In this document: piece after piece, positions 53,064 to 61,300 of the stretch
Layout: each line of letters opens with the position of its first letter
Numbering within the stretch: the first letter of the stretch is position 1
Source: Paracoccus caeni
GTDB taxonomy: Bacteria > Pseudomonadota > Alphaproteobacteria > Rhodobacterales > Rhodobacteraceae
DNA length: 64,000 nucleotides
Assembly (NCBI RefSeq): GCF_016629665.1
Contig: NZ_JAEPRQ010000002.1
Span: 434,001-498,000 of the forward strand
Reading direction: 5' to 3'
Made by a program: the position numbers and the translations under genes
Notes under the pieces: generated by a model
The model's input: the letters and a program-made list of their open reading frames with translations, nothing else
What the model was told of the DNA's origin: nothing
Database searches by the model: none

Positions 53064-53752
53064 GGCCGTTCGTCCAGTTCCGCAACCAGCCCCGGCAATT
53101 CCGAGATCGAGCCGATCTGGCGCAGCTTCGGATGATCCGGCGCGTCGGTCTTTTCCACCGCCCATGTCAGTTCATGCGGGATGAAGACGCCATGCCCGCC
53201 CAGTTCCAGCACCGGCAGCACATCGCTTTTCATCGAATTGCCCGCCATCAGGAAATCGCCCGGCGCGATGCCGTGTCGGTAAAGGACGCGCGAATAGGCT
53301 TCGGGCGTCTTGTCGGCAAGGATTTCGACCGCCTCGAACCGCTCCGCCAGACCGGAGGCGGCCACCTTGCGTTCCTGATCGATCAGGTCGCCCTTGGTGA
53401 TCAGGATCAGGCGACGACCCTCCAGCGCGTCAAGCGCCTCGGGGACGCCTGCCAGCAGATCGACGGGATGGGCCAGCATCTCCTGACCGAGTTCCAGAAT
53501 ACGGGCAATGGCGCGGGGATCGATGCGCTGATCGGTCACTTCCAGCGCGGTCTGCACCATCGACAGGATGAAGCCCTTGATGCCAAAGCCATAGCGGGCA
53601 AGGTTCTTGCGCTCGATATCATACAGCCGGTCGCTGATCGGCGCGTCGGTATGTTCGGCCAGAAGCGCGGCAAATTCTGCCTCGGTCACGCGGAAGAAAG
53701 TCTCGTTCTCCCACAGCGTGTCATCGGCATCCAGCCCGATGGCGTTAATCAT
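53060..53752 (-). CDS. HAD family hydrolase
   Basis: A 230-residue haloacid-dehalogenase superfamily phosphatase from ATG 53752. Motif I is D8-A-D10-DT (GLDADDTLWENE), motif II ILITKG, motif III Lys in DKTPEAYSRVL and motif IV MAGNSMKSDVLP. It resembles YjjG/PGP-like phosphatases acting on small phosphate esters or nucleotides. Longer in-frame starts lack homology. Overlaps the EamA gene by four bases. Confidence 0.88.
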   Translation of the reverse strand: MINAIGLDADDTLWENETFFRVTEAEFAALLAEHTDAPISDRLYDIERKNLARYGFGIKGFILSMVQTALEVTDQRIDPRAIARILELGQEMLAHPVDLLAGVPEALDALEGRRLILITKGDLIDQERKVAASGLAERFEAVEILADKTPEAYSRVLYRHGIAPGDFLMAGNSMKSDVLPVLELGGHGVFIPHELTWAVEKTDAPDHPKLRQIGSISELPGLVAELDERP

Positions 53753-54111
53753 GCTGGCCCCTCTGCGCTGCCGATGGATTGCCCCCGCTGAAAGCGAGAC
53801 CATGCCCATACGAACTTGTCAAATCGGTGGCGCCTTCGGCCTGCCCCTGCCCCTCTCAGTCACGGCCCATCACAGAACATCGGGCGTGGCGATTCGCGTG
53901 TCGCGATCCGGGCGCGCTGTGGGCCGACAGGTGCCTGATCACGGCACAAGATATTGACAGGTCAGGCAGCTTGACCAGACGATCCGGTTTCCCGCTACAG
54001 ATTGAGCGGTGATGACATTTCTGCTATATCTTGTGACCTGAGCGGGAAATTAAAGACCGGATTCAAACCGGCCTCTCGCCACGAGGACCAGGAAACCGAG
54101 GAGACAGTTCC
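53753..54111. other. Intergenic stretch with promoter-like DNA
   Basis: About 360 bp between the HAD gene (minus) and the small exported protein gene (plus), so promoters for both should lie here. GTGCC-N6-(C)GGCAC near 53930-53946 can form a small hairpin and TTGACA occurs at 53955, but no well-spaced -10 is evident. No gene or RNA was recognised. Confidence 0.4.
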
Positions 54112-54414
54112 ATGTTCAACCGCATTCTGATTGCGGCGGCTGCCATCGTGATGACAGCGCCGCTGGCTATGGCGGGTCCGATCGACAGCGCCTGTGTGCG
54201 CTCTGACCGGGCGCGCGGCAATGCACCGCTTTGCGGCTGCATCCAGCAGGTCGCGAACCAAAGCCTGTCGCGTTCGGATCAGCGGCGCGCGGCCAACTTC
54301 TTCCGCAACCCGCACGAGGCGCAGGAGGTCCGCATGTCGAAAAGCAATGCCGACAATGCCTTCTGGACGCGCTACAAGGCCTTTGCCGAGCGGGCCGAGG
54401 CCTATTGCCGCTAA
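54112..54414 (+). CDS. Small exported protein conserved in Rhodobacteraceae
   Basis: A 100-residue protein with a signal peptide (MFNRILIAAAAIVMTAPLAMA). The mature part has SACVRSDRARGNAPLCGCIQ and SRSDQRRAANFFRNPHEAQE, ending AEAYCR, with four cysteines that may form disulfides in the periplasm. I recall close relatives in Rhodobacteraceae that are sometimes labelled arginine transporter, a label the sequence does not support. ATG 54112 follows GAGGAGAC. Function unknown. Confidence 0.8.
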   Translation: MFNRILIAAAAIVMTAPLAMAGPIDSACVRSDRARGNAPLCGCIQQVANQSLSRSDQRRAANFFRNPHEAQEVRMSKSNADNAFWTRYKAFAERAEAYCR

Positions 54415-54426
54415 GGCGACAGGGCC

Positions 54427-55104
54427 TTGCGCATCACCGTTCTGACCGGCGCCGGGATTTCGGCGGAAAGCGGGCTGGCGACGTTTCGCGCCAGCGACGG
54501 GCTGTGGGAAAATCACCATATCGAGGATGTGGCGACGCCTGAAGGCTTCGCCCGCGATCCCGAACTGGTCCAGCGCTTTTATAACGAGCGCCGCGCCAAG
54601 GCGGCAGCGGCCAAGCCAAATCCGGCGCATGAGGCGCTGGCCTGGCTGGCGCGAGAGCACGATCTGACCTTGGTGACGCAGAACGTGGACGACCTGCACG
54701 AACGCGGCGGCAGCGCGCAGGTGATCCACATGCATGGCTCGCTGGTCCGGGCTTTGTGTGCCGCCTGCGGGCAGCGTTGGGATGCGCCGATGGTGATGAA
54801 CGTCACCGACCCCTGCCCCTTCTGCGGCAAACAGGCGACCCGGCCCGATATCGTCTGGTTCGGCGAGATGCCCTATTTCATGGAGCAGATCTGGGAGGCG
54901 CTGGAACAAGCCGAGATTTTCGCGGCCATCGGCACCTCGGGCAATGTCTATCCGGCGGCCGGTTTCGTGCAGCACGCGGCGCGGTCCGGCGCGGAATGTA
55001 TCGAGCTGAACCTAGACGCCAGCGCCAATGCCCACGACTTCGACCGCCGCATTCTGGGACCGGCCAGCCAGACCGTGCCGGAATGGGTCGCCTCGCTGGG
55101 CTGA
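54427..55104 (+). CDS. cobB: Sirtuin-family NAD-dependent protein deacylase (CobB type)
   Basis: A 225-residue class III-like sirtuin that removes acyl groups from lysines using NAD+. TGAGISAESG starts the Rossmann part; Y52 and R55 in FYNERR are the pair that favours succinyl and malonyl groups; QNVDDLHERGG, catalytic H103 (HMHGS) and a four-Cys zinc site (C111, C114, C130, C133) follow. The start is TTG 54427 with GACAGGG just before it, 12 bp after the preceding gene, so the two are probably co-transcribed. Confidence 0.9.
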   Translation: MRITVLTGAGISAESGLATFRASDGLWENHHIEDVATPEGFARDPELVQRFYNERRAKAAAAKPNPAHEALAWLAREHDLTLVTQNVDDLHERGGSAQVIHMHGSLVRALCAACGQRWDAPMVMNVTDPCPFCGKQATRPDIVWFGEMPYFMEQIWEALEQAEIFAAIGTSGNVYPAAGFVQHAARSGAECIELNLDASANAHDFDRRILGPASQTVPEWVASLG

Positions 55105-55244
55105 GGCACCTGAATACCACGCTGCCACCATGCATTCCGCCTGATCCGGCGTGACGTCAAGGCAAGCGCGCAACACAGCCACCACCTTTGGTCGCAACAC
55201 CCCTGAATTTTCTTCCCCTGTCCTCACGAATTGGTTAATCCCGA

Positions 55245-55412
55245 TATGCCTCGGTTCCGGGTTTTTGCCCGGTGAAAAGGGAACGCGGTGCGATTCCGCG
55301 ACTGCCCCCGCAACTGTCAGCGGCGAGCGAGGCCGGATGATGCCACTGCCTGCATGTTGCGGGCGGGAAGGCCCGGCCAAGCGATGACCCGCGAAGTCAG
55401 GAGACCTGCCAA
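55245..55412 (+). promoter_or_regulatory. Cobalamin riboswitch
   Basis: The stretch has the classic order of conserved blocks: GGTTCCGGGTTTTTGCCCGG, AAAAGGGAA, CGGTGCGATTCCGCGACTGC, CCCCGCAACTGT, GCCACTG, GCGGGAAGG, and the B12 box near the end (GTCAGGAGACCTGCC). It lies about 150 bp before btuB and is expected to shut the gene off when adenosylcobalamin is plentiful. Confidence 0.95.
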
Positions 55413-55557
55413 GGCAATCACCCTGAGTGCATGCGGGGCGCATGTGCAAAGCGGACGCTCCGTCGTGGTGATATGTGCCGTTCCGCAGCCCTGCGGAACA
55501 GATGTCATCCCGCCCGCCCGGCATGGCTCCGGTCCGGGTCACCCGAAGGAACGCCCC

Positions 55558-57405
55558 ATGCGCCGCAGCATCCGCGCCGTATTGACCACCAGCGCCGCCC
55601 TGTCCCTGATCCCCGCTTTGCCATTGTCGGCGCAAGAGATCACCGATCAGCCGGTGCTGCTGCAGACCATCACGCTGAGCGCCAACCGCGAAGAAACCGA
55701 ACGCGACCGTTCCGGCAGTTCCGTCTCGGTCCTCGACGCCGAGGATCTGGATGGCCGCGCGGCCGAGCCGATCTCAAGCAGCATCTCTCGCCTGCCGGGC
55801 GTCTGGCTGAACCAAAGCGGCCCGCTGGGCACCACCGGCGCGCTTCGCGTGCGCGGCGCGCCCACCCATTACCTGCCGGTTCAGATCGACGGCATCGATG
55901 TCAGCGACGTCGCCGCAGGCCAGCCTGCCTATGATATCGGCGGGCTGATCGGGGCTGATATTTCGCGGGTCGAACTGCTGCGGGGGGCGCAATCGGCGCT
56001 TTACGGCTCGCGCGCGATTTCGGGCGTGCTGAGCCTGCAATCGCTGCGCCCGACGGAAGACGGCATTCGCCATCATTTCACCCTGGAATCTGGCAGCTAC
56101 AATACGTTGCTTGGCAGCTATGGCATCACCTTCCGGCAGGGGGATACCGATCTGGCCTTTTCGGCCACCCGTGTCCGCACCGACGGCTTCTCGGCCAAGG
56201 ACGAGAATGACGGCAATTTCGAGGAAGATGGCTACAAGGCGACCCGGTTGAGCTTTTATGCGTCGCATAGCCTGCAGAACGGCGTCACCTTCGGGGTGAA
56301 TGGCTTCCGCGAGAACAGCACCGGCCATTTCGACGATTGGATGGGCGATGCGGCGGGCTCGCCGGGCGATGATTATACAGACCGCAAAAGCTTTGGCCTG
56401 CGCGGTTTCGTCCAGTTCCAGACCGGCGCGGTCGATCACGAATTGTCGGCCACGCGCTATCATCAGAACCGGACCAGTTGGTCGGATGGCTGGGGGTCGG
56501 AATTTGTCGGCTCTCGCACAACTCTGGCCTATCAGGGCGCAACCGATCTGGGCGCGACCGGCGGCCGCTTCGTCTTTGGCGCGGATACCGAAAAGGAAAG
56601 CGCCTCGGGCAATTCCGCCGGCAATGGCGACACAAGGATGAACGGCGTGTTCGCCGAAGTGACCTCGCCCTTGGGCGAGCGCGCCGATCTGGCTGTCTCG
56701 TTGCGCCGTGACGATCATTCGCGTTTCGGCCATTTCACCTCTGGCCGTCTGGCGGGCGTCTATCGCCTGCAGGATGACCTGCTGCTGCGCGGCTCGATCG
56801 GCAACGGCTTCCGTGCGCCGTCGCTTTACGAACTTTACGGCCCCTACGGCGATCCGACGCTGGAGCGCGAAGAAAGCGAGTCGGTCGAGATCGGCATCGA
56901 AAAGCGTTGGGGCGAAGACAGCTATCTGCGCGCCACCGCCTTCTGGCTGAAGGCCGAGAACCTGATCGGTTGGGATGACCGCGACACGCCAGAGTGGGCC
57001 GATGACGGCTACAATCAGGTCGATGGCACCGCCCGCCGCAAAGGGGTCGAACTTGACGGCCGTTACGCCTTCGCGCCGGGCTATGCCCTGACCGGCGCTT
57101 ATACTTATACGGATAATGATGTGGCGTCCGAATGGGCCAAGGTTCCGGTCCATCTGCTCAATCTGGGTATCGAAGCAGAATTTTCCTTCGGCACCAAGGC
57201 GCATCTGAACCTGCGCCATGTCGCCAAACGCCCGGATGATATGAAGGATTTCACCACGGTCGATCTATTGCTGACCCATCCGGTCCGCGAGAATGCCGAG
57301 GCTTATCTGCGGCTCGAAAATATCTTCGATGAGCAATATCAGTTGGTTGACAGCTACGGCACCTCGGACCGCGCGGTCTATGTGGGCGTTCGTGCCTCGT
57401 TCTGA
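55558..57405 (+). CDS. btuB: TonB-dependent outer-membrane cobalamin receptor
   Basis: A 615-residue outer-membrane receptor. Signal peptide MRRSIRAVLTTSAALSLIP with ALPLSAQ cleavage region; TonB box-like ITLSANREE; plug domain with PVQIDGIDVSD and VELLRGAQSALYGSRAISGVL split; then a 22-strand beta-barrel ending in a terminal Phe (VYVGVRASF). The size and plug match BtuB rather than siderophore receptors. The riboswitch upstream confirms cobalamin as ligand. ATG 55558 has GAAGGAAC before it; the open frame further upstream runs through the riboswitch. Confidence 0.95.
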   Translation: MRRSIRAVLTTSAALSLIPALPLSAQEITDQPVLLQTITLSANREETERDRSGSSVSVLDAEDLDGRAAEPISSSISRLPGVWLNQSGPLGTTGALRVRGAPTHYLPVQIDGIDVSDVAAGQPAYDIGGLIGADISRVELLRGAQSALYGSRAISGVLSLQSLRPTEDGIRHHFTLESGSYNTLLGSYGITFRQGDTDLAFSATRVRTDGFSAKDENDGNFEEDGYKATRLSFYASHSLQNGVTFGVNGFRENSTGHFDDWMGDAAGSPGDDYTDRKSFGLRGFVQFQTGAVDHELSATRYHQNRTSWSDGWGSEFVGSRTTLAYQGATDLGATGGRFVFGADTEKESASGNSAGNGDTRMNGVFAEVTSPLGERADLAVSLRRDDHSRFGHFTSGRLAGVYRLQDDLLLRGSIGNGFRAPSLYELYGPYGDPTLEREESESVEIGIEKRWGEDSYLRATAFWLKAENLIGWDDRDTPEWADDGYNQVDGTARRKGVELDGRYAFAPGYALTGAYTYTDNDVASEWAKVPVHLLNLGIEAEFSFGTKAHLNLRHVAKRPDDMKDFTTVDLLLTHPVRENAEAYLRLENIFDEQYQLVDSYGTSDRAVYVGVRASF

Positions 57406-57434
57406 GGCACCATACGCGCCCGAGCGCGAAGGGC

Positions 57435-57459
57435 AGCGCCCGTCTGACGGATGGGCGCT
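57435..57459 (+). terminator. Hairpin after btuB
   Basis: AGCGCCCGTC with GGATGGGCGCT around TGAC, 30 bp after the btuB stop. Same family as 35404-35430: AGTGCCC/GGGCACT there against AGCGCCC/GGGCGCT here, a paired change. No strong T-run, so termination is likely but not certain. Confidence 0.55.
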
Positions 57460-57528
57460 CTACAGTGCGTTCGCCATATTGTTTCGCGCGCATTTTTCAT
57501 CTTCGAGTTTGCAAATCACAGCTAAGCG

Positions 57529-57555
57529 CAGTGCCCGTCCGCGGACGGGCAGCGT
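57529..57555 (+). repeat. GTGCCC-type hairpin covering the btuF start region
   Basis: CAGTGCCCGTCC followed by GGACGGGC can form a stem around GC (third member of the family). Its 3' arm includes the only ribosome-binding-like sequence before the GTG at 57554, so it could limit btuF translation. Confidence 0.45.
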
Positions 57556-58381
57556 GAATTCGGGCTGGCACCTCGACCCTATCCGGAAAATCGTCCAAGT
57601 CTTCGCTTCCTGCATCACCGCAGCAACCATACTCGCCGCCCCTGCTCAAGCCGCGCCTCAGCGGGTCGTTTCGATCAACCTCTGCACCGATCAACTTGCG
57701 ATGCTACTGGCCGCTCCGGGGCAACTCGTCTCGGTCACTGCGCTGGCCCAGAACCCAGAAATGTCGGCCATGGCCGAGGAGGCCCTCGCCTATCCCGCCA
57801 ACCACGCCCGCGCCGAGGAAATCTATCTTCTCCGCCCCGATCTGGTTCTGGCGGGCGAATACAGCACCGGCCCGACCGTCGCCATGCTGCGCCGCCTTGG
57901 CGTCCGGGTCGAGGTACTGCCCCCAGCCGAAAGCATCCCCGCCATCCGCGACCAGATCACCCATATCGGCACGCTTCTGGACCGCGAGGCCGAAGCCGCC
58001 GATCTGCTGGCGCGCTTCGACACGGACCTAAAGGCCGCCACCGAACATAGGGATCGCGGGCGCGCGGCGCTTTATTATGCCAACAGCTTCACTTCGGGGG
58101 GCGATACGCTGGCAGGCACCATTGTCACGGCGGCGGGGTTCAGGAACATCGCCGACGATTACGGCATCCGCTTCACCAGCCCGCTGCCGCTGGAATTGCT
58201 GGTCATGTCCCGTCCCGACCGGCTGATCACCGGCGCGAAATGGCCGGGTCAGTCGCGCAGCGAGGCAATCCTTGACCATCCGGCACTGGCCATGCTGAGC
58301 CCCGAGAAAAGCGAAGTCACCGATGCCGATTGGGTCTGCGGGACTCCGGCCGTGCTGAATGCCATAAGATCGTTGGAATGA
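57554..58381 (+). CDS. btuF: Cobalamin ABC transporter periplasmic binding protein
   Basis: A periplasmic binding protein of the BtuF/FhuD class-III type, about 275 residues. The signal peptide is IVQVFASCITAATILAAPAQAA, read in frame from GTG 57554; no ATG is available near it, so the start is uncertain. The mature protein begins PQRVVSINLCTDQLAML, then PDLVLAGEYSTGPTVAML and ends GTPAVLNAIRSLE. Binds B12 delivered by BtuB. Its end overlaps btuC by four bases. Confidence 0.85.
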   Translation: MNSGWHLDPIRKIVQVFASCITAATILAAPAQAAPQRVVSINLCTDQLAMLLAAPGQLVSVTALAQNPEMSAMAEEALAYPANHARAEEIYLLRPDLVLAGEYSTGPTVAMLRRLGVRVEVLPPAESIPAIRDQITHIGTLLDREAEAADLLARFDTDLKAATEHRDRGRAALYYANSFTSGGDTLAGTIVTAAGFRNIADDYGIRFTSPLPLELLVMSRPDRLITGAKWPGQSRSEAILDHPALAMLSPEKSEVTDADWVCGTPAVLNAIRSLE

Positions 58382-59364
58382 AGCCCCTTTTTACCCTTCT
58401 GATTCTGCTGACAGCCGCGCTGGTTCTGGCCTCGATCCTGACCGGACCGGCGGGGATCGACGGGCTGGCCGGGCTGAAGGCGCTGATCCTTGGCGGCGAC
58501 GGGCCGGTGCCCATCGTCATGCAGGAAATCCGCCTGCCTCGCGCCATTCTTGGCCTTGCCATCGGGGCCGGACTGGGCCTGACCGGCGCGGCGCTGCAAG
58601 GCTATCTCCGCAATCCCTTGGCCGAGCCCGGCCTGATCGGCGTCTCCGGCATGGCTGCCCTTGGCGCGGTCATCGCGATCCAGACCGGCCTGTCGGTGAC
58701 GGCCCCCCTTGCCCTACCGCTGGCGGCCCTCACCGGCGCGGCAATCGGGGTGGGACTGCTGATGGCGCTGGCCGGGCCGCGAGGCGGCTCGGTGACGCTG
58801 ATCCTTGCGGGCGTGGCGATCTCGGCGCTGGCCGGGGCCGGGGTCACGCTGGTCCTGAACCTCTCGCCCAATCCTTATGCGGCGAATGAGATCGTGTTCT
58901 GGCTGATGGGGTCGCTGGCCGACCGCTCGATCCTGCATGTGGCGCTGGCAGTTCCGCCGATGGCGCTTGGCGCGGTGCTGGTCTGGACCACGCGGCGGGG
59001 GCTGGATGCGCTGACCCTTGGCGAAAGCGCCGCCGGATCGATGGGCGTCAGTGCCGGCGGTCTGCGCTGGCGGCTTGTCGCGGGGGTGGCGCTGATCGTC
59101 GGCCCGGCGACGGCGGTGGCAGGTGCCATCGGCTTTGTCGGGCTGGTCGTGCCGCATGTGCTGCGGCCCTTCGTCGGCGCGCGCCCCTCGGTCTTGCTGC
59201 CCGCCTCGGCGCTTGGCGGGGCGGTGCTGCTGCTGGCCGCCGATATCGCCGTCCGGCTGATCCTGCCCGAGCGTGATCTGAAGCTGGGCGTCCTGACCGC
59301 CATCGTCGGCGCGCCCCTGTTCCTGCACCTGATCTGGAAAACCCGCAGCGGGGGTCGCGTCTGA
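58378..59364 (+). CDS. btuC: Cobalamin ABC transporter permease
   Basis: A 328-residue FecCD/BtuC-family permease with about ten helices. Signature parts: RLPRAILGLAIGAGLGLTGAALQ in segments, RNPLAEPGLIGVSGMAALGAV-like region and GFVGLVVPHVLRPFVG coupling loop. Start overlaps btuF and end overlaps btuD (TGATG), so the three are translated together. Confidence 0.93.
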   Translation: MKPLFTLLILLTAALVLASILTGPAGIDGLAGLKALILGGDGPVPIVMQEIRLPRAILGLAIGAGLGLTGAALQGYLRNPLAEPGLIGVSGMAALGAVIAIQTGLSVTAPLALPLAALTGAAIGVGLLMALAGPRGGSVTLILAGVAISALAGAGVTLVLNLSPNPYAANEIVFWLMGSLADRSILHVALAVPPMALGAVLVWTTRRGLDALTLGESAAGSMGVSAGGLRWRLVAGVALIVGPATAVAGAIGFVGLVVPHVLRPFVGARPSVLLPASALGGAVLLLAADIAVRLILPERDLKLGVLTAIVGAPLFLHLIWKTRSGGRV

Positions 59365-60101
59365 TGCAGATGACCCTTGCCCATCTCAGCGTCACCCGCC
59401 GCAAACGCGCGGTGCTGCACGATGTCAGCCTGTCCCTGTCACCGGGCGAATTCGTCGGCCTGATCGGCCCCAACGGCGCGGGTAAATCGACGCTGATGGA
59501 GGCCGCGCTTGGCCTTTTGCCCTTCACCGGCCAATCCTCGCTGGCCGCGATGGATGCAGGCAGCCGCGCCCGCACCGTCGCCTATCTGCCGCAATCACGC
59601 GAAGTCGCCTGGCCGGTCAGCGTCGAGGATCTGATCGCCCTCGGCCGCATCCCCTGGCCCGGCAGCGGCCGCAGCGCCGCCGACCGCACCGCGATCGAGG
59701 CCGCCATCACCCGCATGGGACTTGAGGATTTCCGCAAACGCACTGCTCTGCGATTGTCCGGGGGTGAACAGAACCGCGCCCTGATCGCCCGTGCCTTGGC
59801 GCAGGATACGCCGCTTCTGTTGGCGGACGAACCGGCGGCGGGACTTGATCCGGCGCAGCAACTGGCGTCGATGCGGCTCTTCCGGACGCTGGCATCCGAG
59901 GGGCGCGGGATCATGGCCTCGATCCACGATCTGGGGCTGGCGGCGCGGTTCTGCACAAGGCTGGTGCTGCTGGCAAAGGGCCAGGTGCTGGCGGATGGCC
60001 CGCCCGACGAAGTGCTGACCGATGCGCTGCTGCAAGAGGCATTCGGCATCCGGGTAGAGCGTGTCCAGACCGCAGAGGGCGTGGCGATCCTGCTAATCTA
60101 G
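59364..60101 (+). CDS. btuD: Cobalamin ABC transporter ATPase
   Basis: A 245-residue ATPase of the iron-siderophore/B12 class. Walker A GPNGAGKST, Q-loop AYLPQSREVAWP, signature LSGGEQNRAL, Walker B LLLADEPAAGLDP and the His switch SIHDLGLAARF are present. Powers BtuCF import; completes btuB-riboswitch-btuFCD uptake. Confidence 0.93.
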   Translation: MQMTLAHLSVTRRKRAVLHDVSLSLSPGEFVGLIGPNGAGKSTLMEAALGLLPFTGQSSLAAMDAGSRARTVAYLPQSREVAWPVSVEDLIALGRIPWPGSGRSAADRTAIEAAITRMGLEDFRKRTALRLSGGEQNRALIARALAQDTPLLLADEPAAGLDPAQQLASMRLFRTLASEGRGIMASIHDLGLAARFCTRLVLLAKGQVLADGPPDEVLTDALLQEAFGIRVERVQTAEGVAILLI

Positions 60102-60127
60102 CCGTTAGCCGTCACGGAGGAAAACCC

Positions 60128-60763
60128 TCACCCGATCACGCCCAGAACCTCATCCGTCAGCGCGACGATTTCTTCGCGGGCAGCGCGATCCTTGGCCCGC
60201 TCGGTCGCGCCCAGACCAAGGCCCAGAGTCTCGGCATAAGCAACGCGATTGGCAAGCTGCGCATCCGCCACCTCTGCCCCAAGCTCTGCCGCCTTCTCGG
60301 CCACCTCCACGGACAGCCGCGTATTCGGGCGCACCCGGTTCAGTACTACCAAAACCGGAGCCTTCTCGCGCCGCGCCAGATCCAGCACACCCTCGGTCGC
60401 CCACAAATCGACATGGCTGGTCGCCACCGGCACCAGAACCAGATCGGCCACCCGCAAGGCCGGGCGCAGATCGCTGTCGATCTTTGGTGGCGTGTCGATG
60501 ATCACGTAATCGAAGCGCTTCTTCAGCTTCTCGGATTCGTAGCTCGCCCCCCAGGCCGAGGAGGTCGAGAAATCCATCGCCTCATCCTCGCCCTGCGCCT
60601 GCATCCGCTCGATGAACCAGCGGCCCATGCTGCCCTGCGGATCGGTATCGACCAGCGCGACCGAATGTCCCCGCTGATGCAGTGCCACCGCCAGATTGAC
60701 CGCAACGGTCGTCTTGCCCGAACCGCCCTTCTGCTGCGCCACCGTGATGATCTTGCCCGCCAT
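60128..60763 (-). CDS. ParA/MinD-like ATPase
   Basis: A 211-residue ParA family ATPase from ATG 60763. The deviant Walker A is QKGGSGKTT (residues 11-19), then VDTDPQGSM and YVIIDTPPKIDSDL. There is no ParB gene next to it and no parS-like set was seen, so it is an orphan ParA, perhaps positioning a cytoplasmic cluster or cellular structure instead of a chromosome. Such stand-alone ParA proteins (for example PpfA of Rhodobacter) place chemosensory clusters, but no chemotaxis genes are nearby. Convergent with btuD. Confidence 0.88.
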   Translation of the reverse strand: MAGKIITVAQQKGGSGKTTVAVNLAVALHQRGHSVALVDTDPQGSMGRWFIERMQAQGEDEAMDFSTSSAWGASYESEKLKKRFDYVIIDTPPKIDSDLRPALRVADLVLVPVATSHVDLWATEGVLDLARREKAPVLVVLNRVRPNTRLSVEVAEKAAELGAEVADAQLANRVAYAETLGLGLGATERAKDRAAREEIVALTDEVLGVIG

Positions 60764-60838
60764 CGCACTCCCCCGCCGGTTTTTTGAAAGGTTAGCGAGG
60801 CGACGCTGCGATTGCACGGCCTTTTTGCGGATGCAGCA

Positions 60839-61162
60839 TCAACCCCTGAAAACCGCCTGAACCTCATACATGACCGGCTCGAAACTCTTGCACATGCTGT
60901 TGATTTCGCGATTGCGCTGACGCATTTCCGCGCTGCGCAGCATCGCCTGATAATCCTTGCGGTCGCGCCACTGCGAATAGGTGGCGATGCGGGTCTGCGC
61001 GTCGTTCAGATGGATCGCACCGGCGATATAGCCGGTCTGATGCCGGATGACGTGATCCCAGGCATCGGTCAGCAGATCCAGAACGTCATGGGCACTGCCG
61101 GGGGTGACCTCGAAGGTGGTGATGACGGTCTGACCTTCGAAATCAAGGCTGATATCTGGCAT
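60839..61162 (-). CDS. Antibiotic biosynthesis monooxygenase (ABM) domain protein
   Basis: A 107-residue small ferredoxin-fold protein from ATG 61162 (MPDISLDFEGQTVITTFEV), with GAGGAGGG upstream. The middle IAGAIHLNDAQTRIATYSQWRDRKDYQAML, read in parts, is typical of ABM-domain proteins, which act as heme-degrading or quinone-forming monooxygenases or have unknown roles. 75 bp downstream of the ParA start. Divergent from the dipeptidase gene. Confidence 0.85.
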   Translation of the reverse strand: MPDISLDFEGQTVITTFEVTPGSAHDVLDLLTDAWDHVIRHQTGYIAGAIHLNDAQTRIATYSQWRDRKDYQAMLRSAEMRQRNREINSMCKSFEPVMYEVQAVFRG

Positions 61163-61300
61163 GGCTGGCCCTCCTCTGGCTCGCGTCACAGCCAGCCTAA
61201 GCCGATTCCGGCACGGTGCAAAGCGCCCCGGTTTCAGACCATTGCCGCCATCGGCCCCAAAGTGCATGTTCTGCAAAACGGCATCAGGCAGGAGCAGCAG

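Noticed and set aside
53779..54012. A 77-codon plus-strand frame in the HAD to exported-protein spacer
   Set aside because: It starts within the HAD upstream region, has no homology I recognise and looks like promoter DNA.
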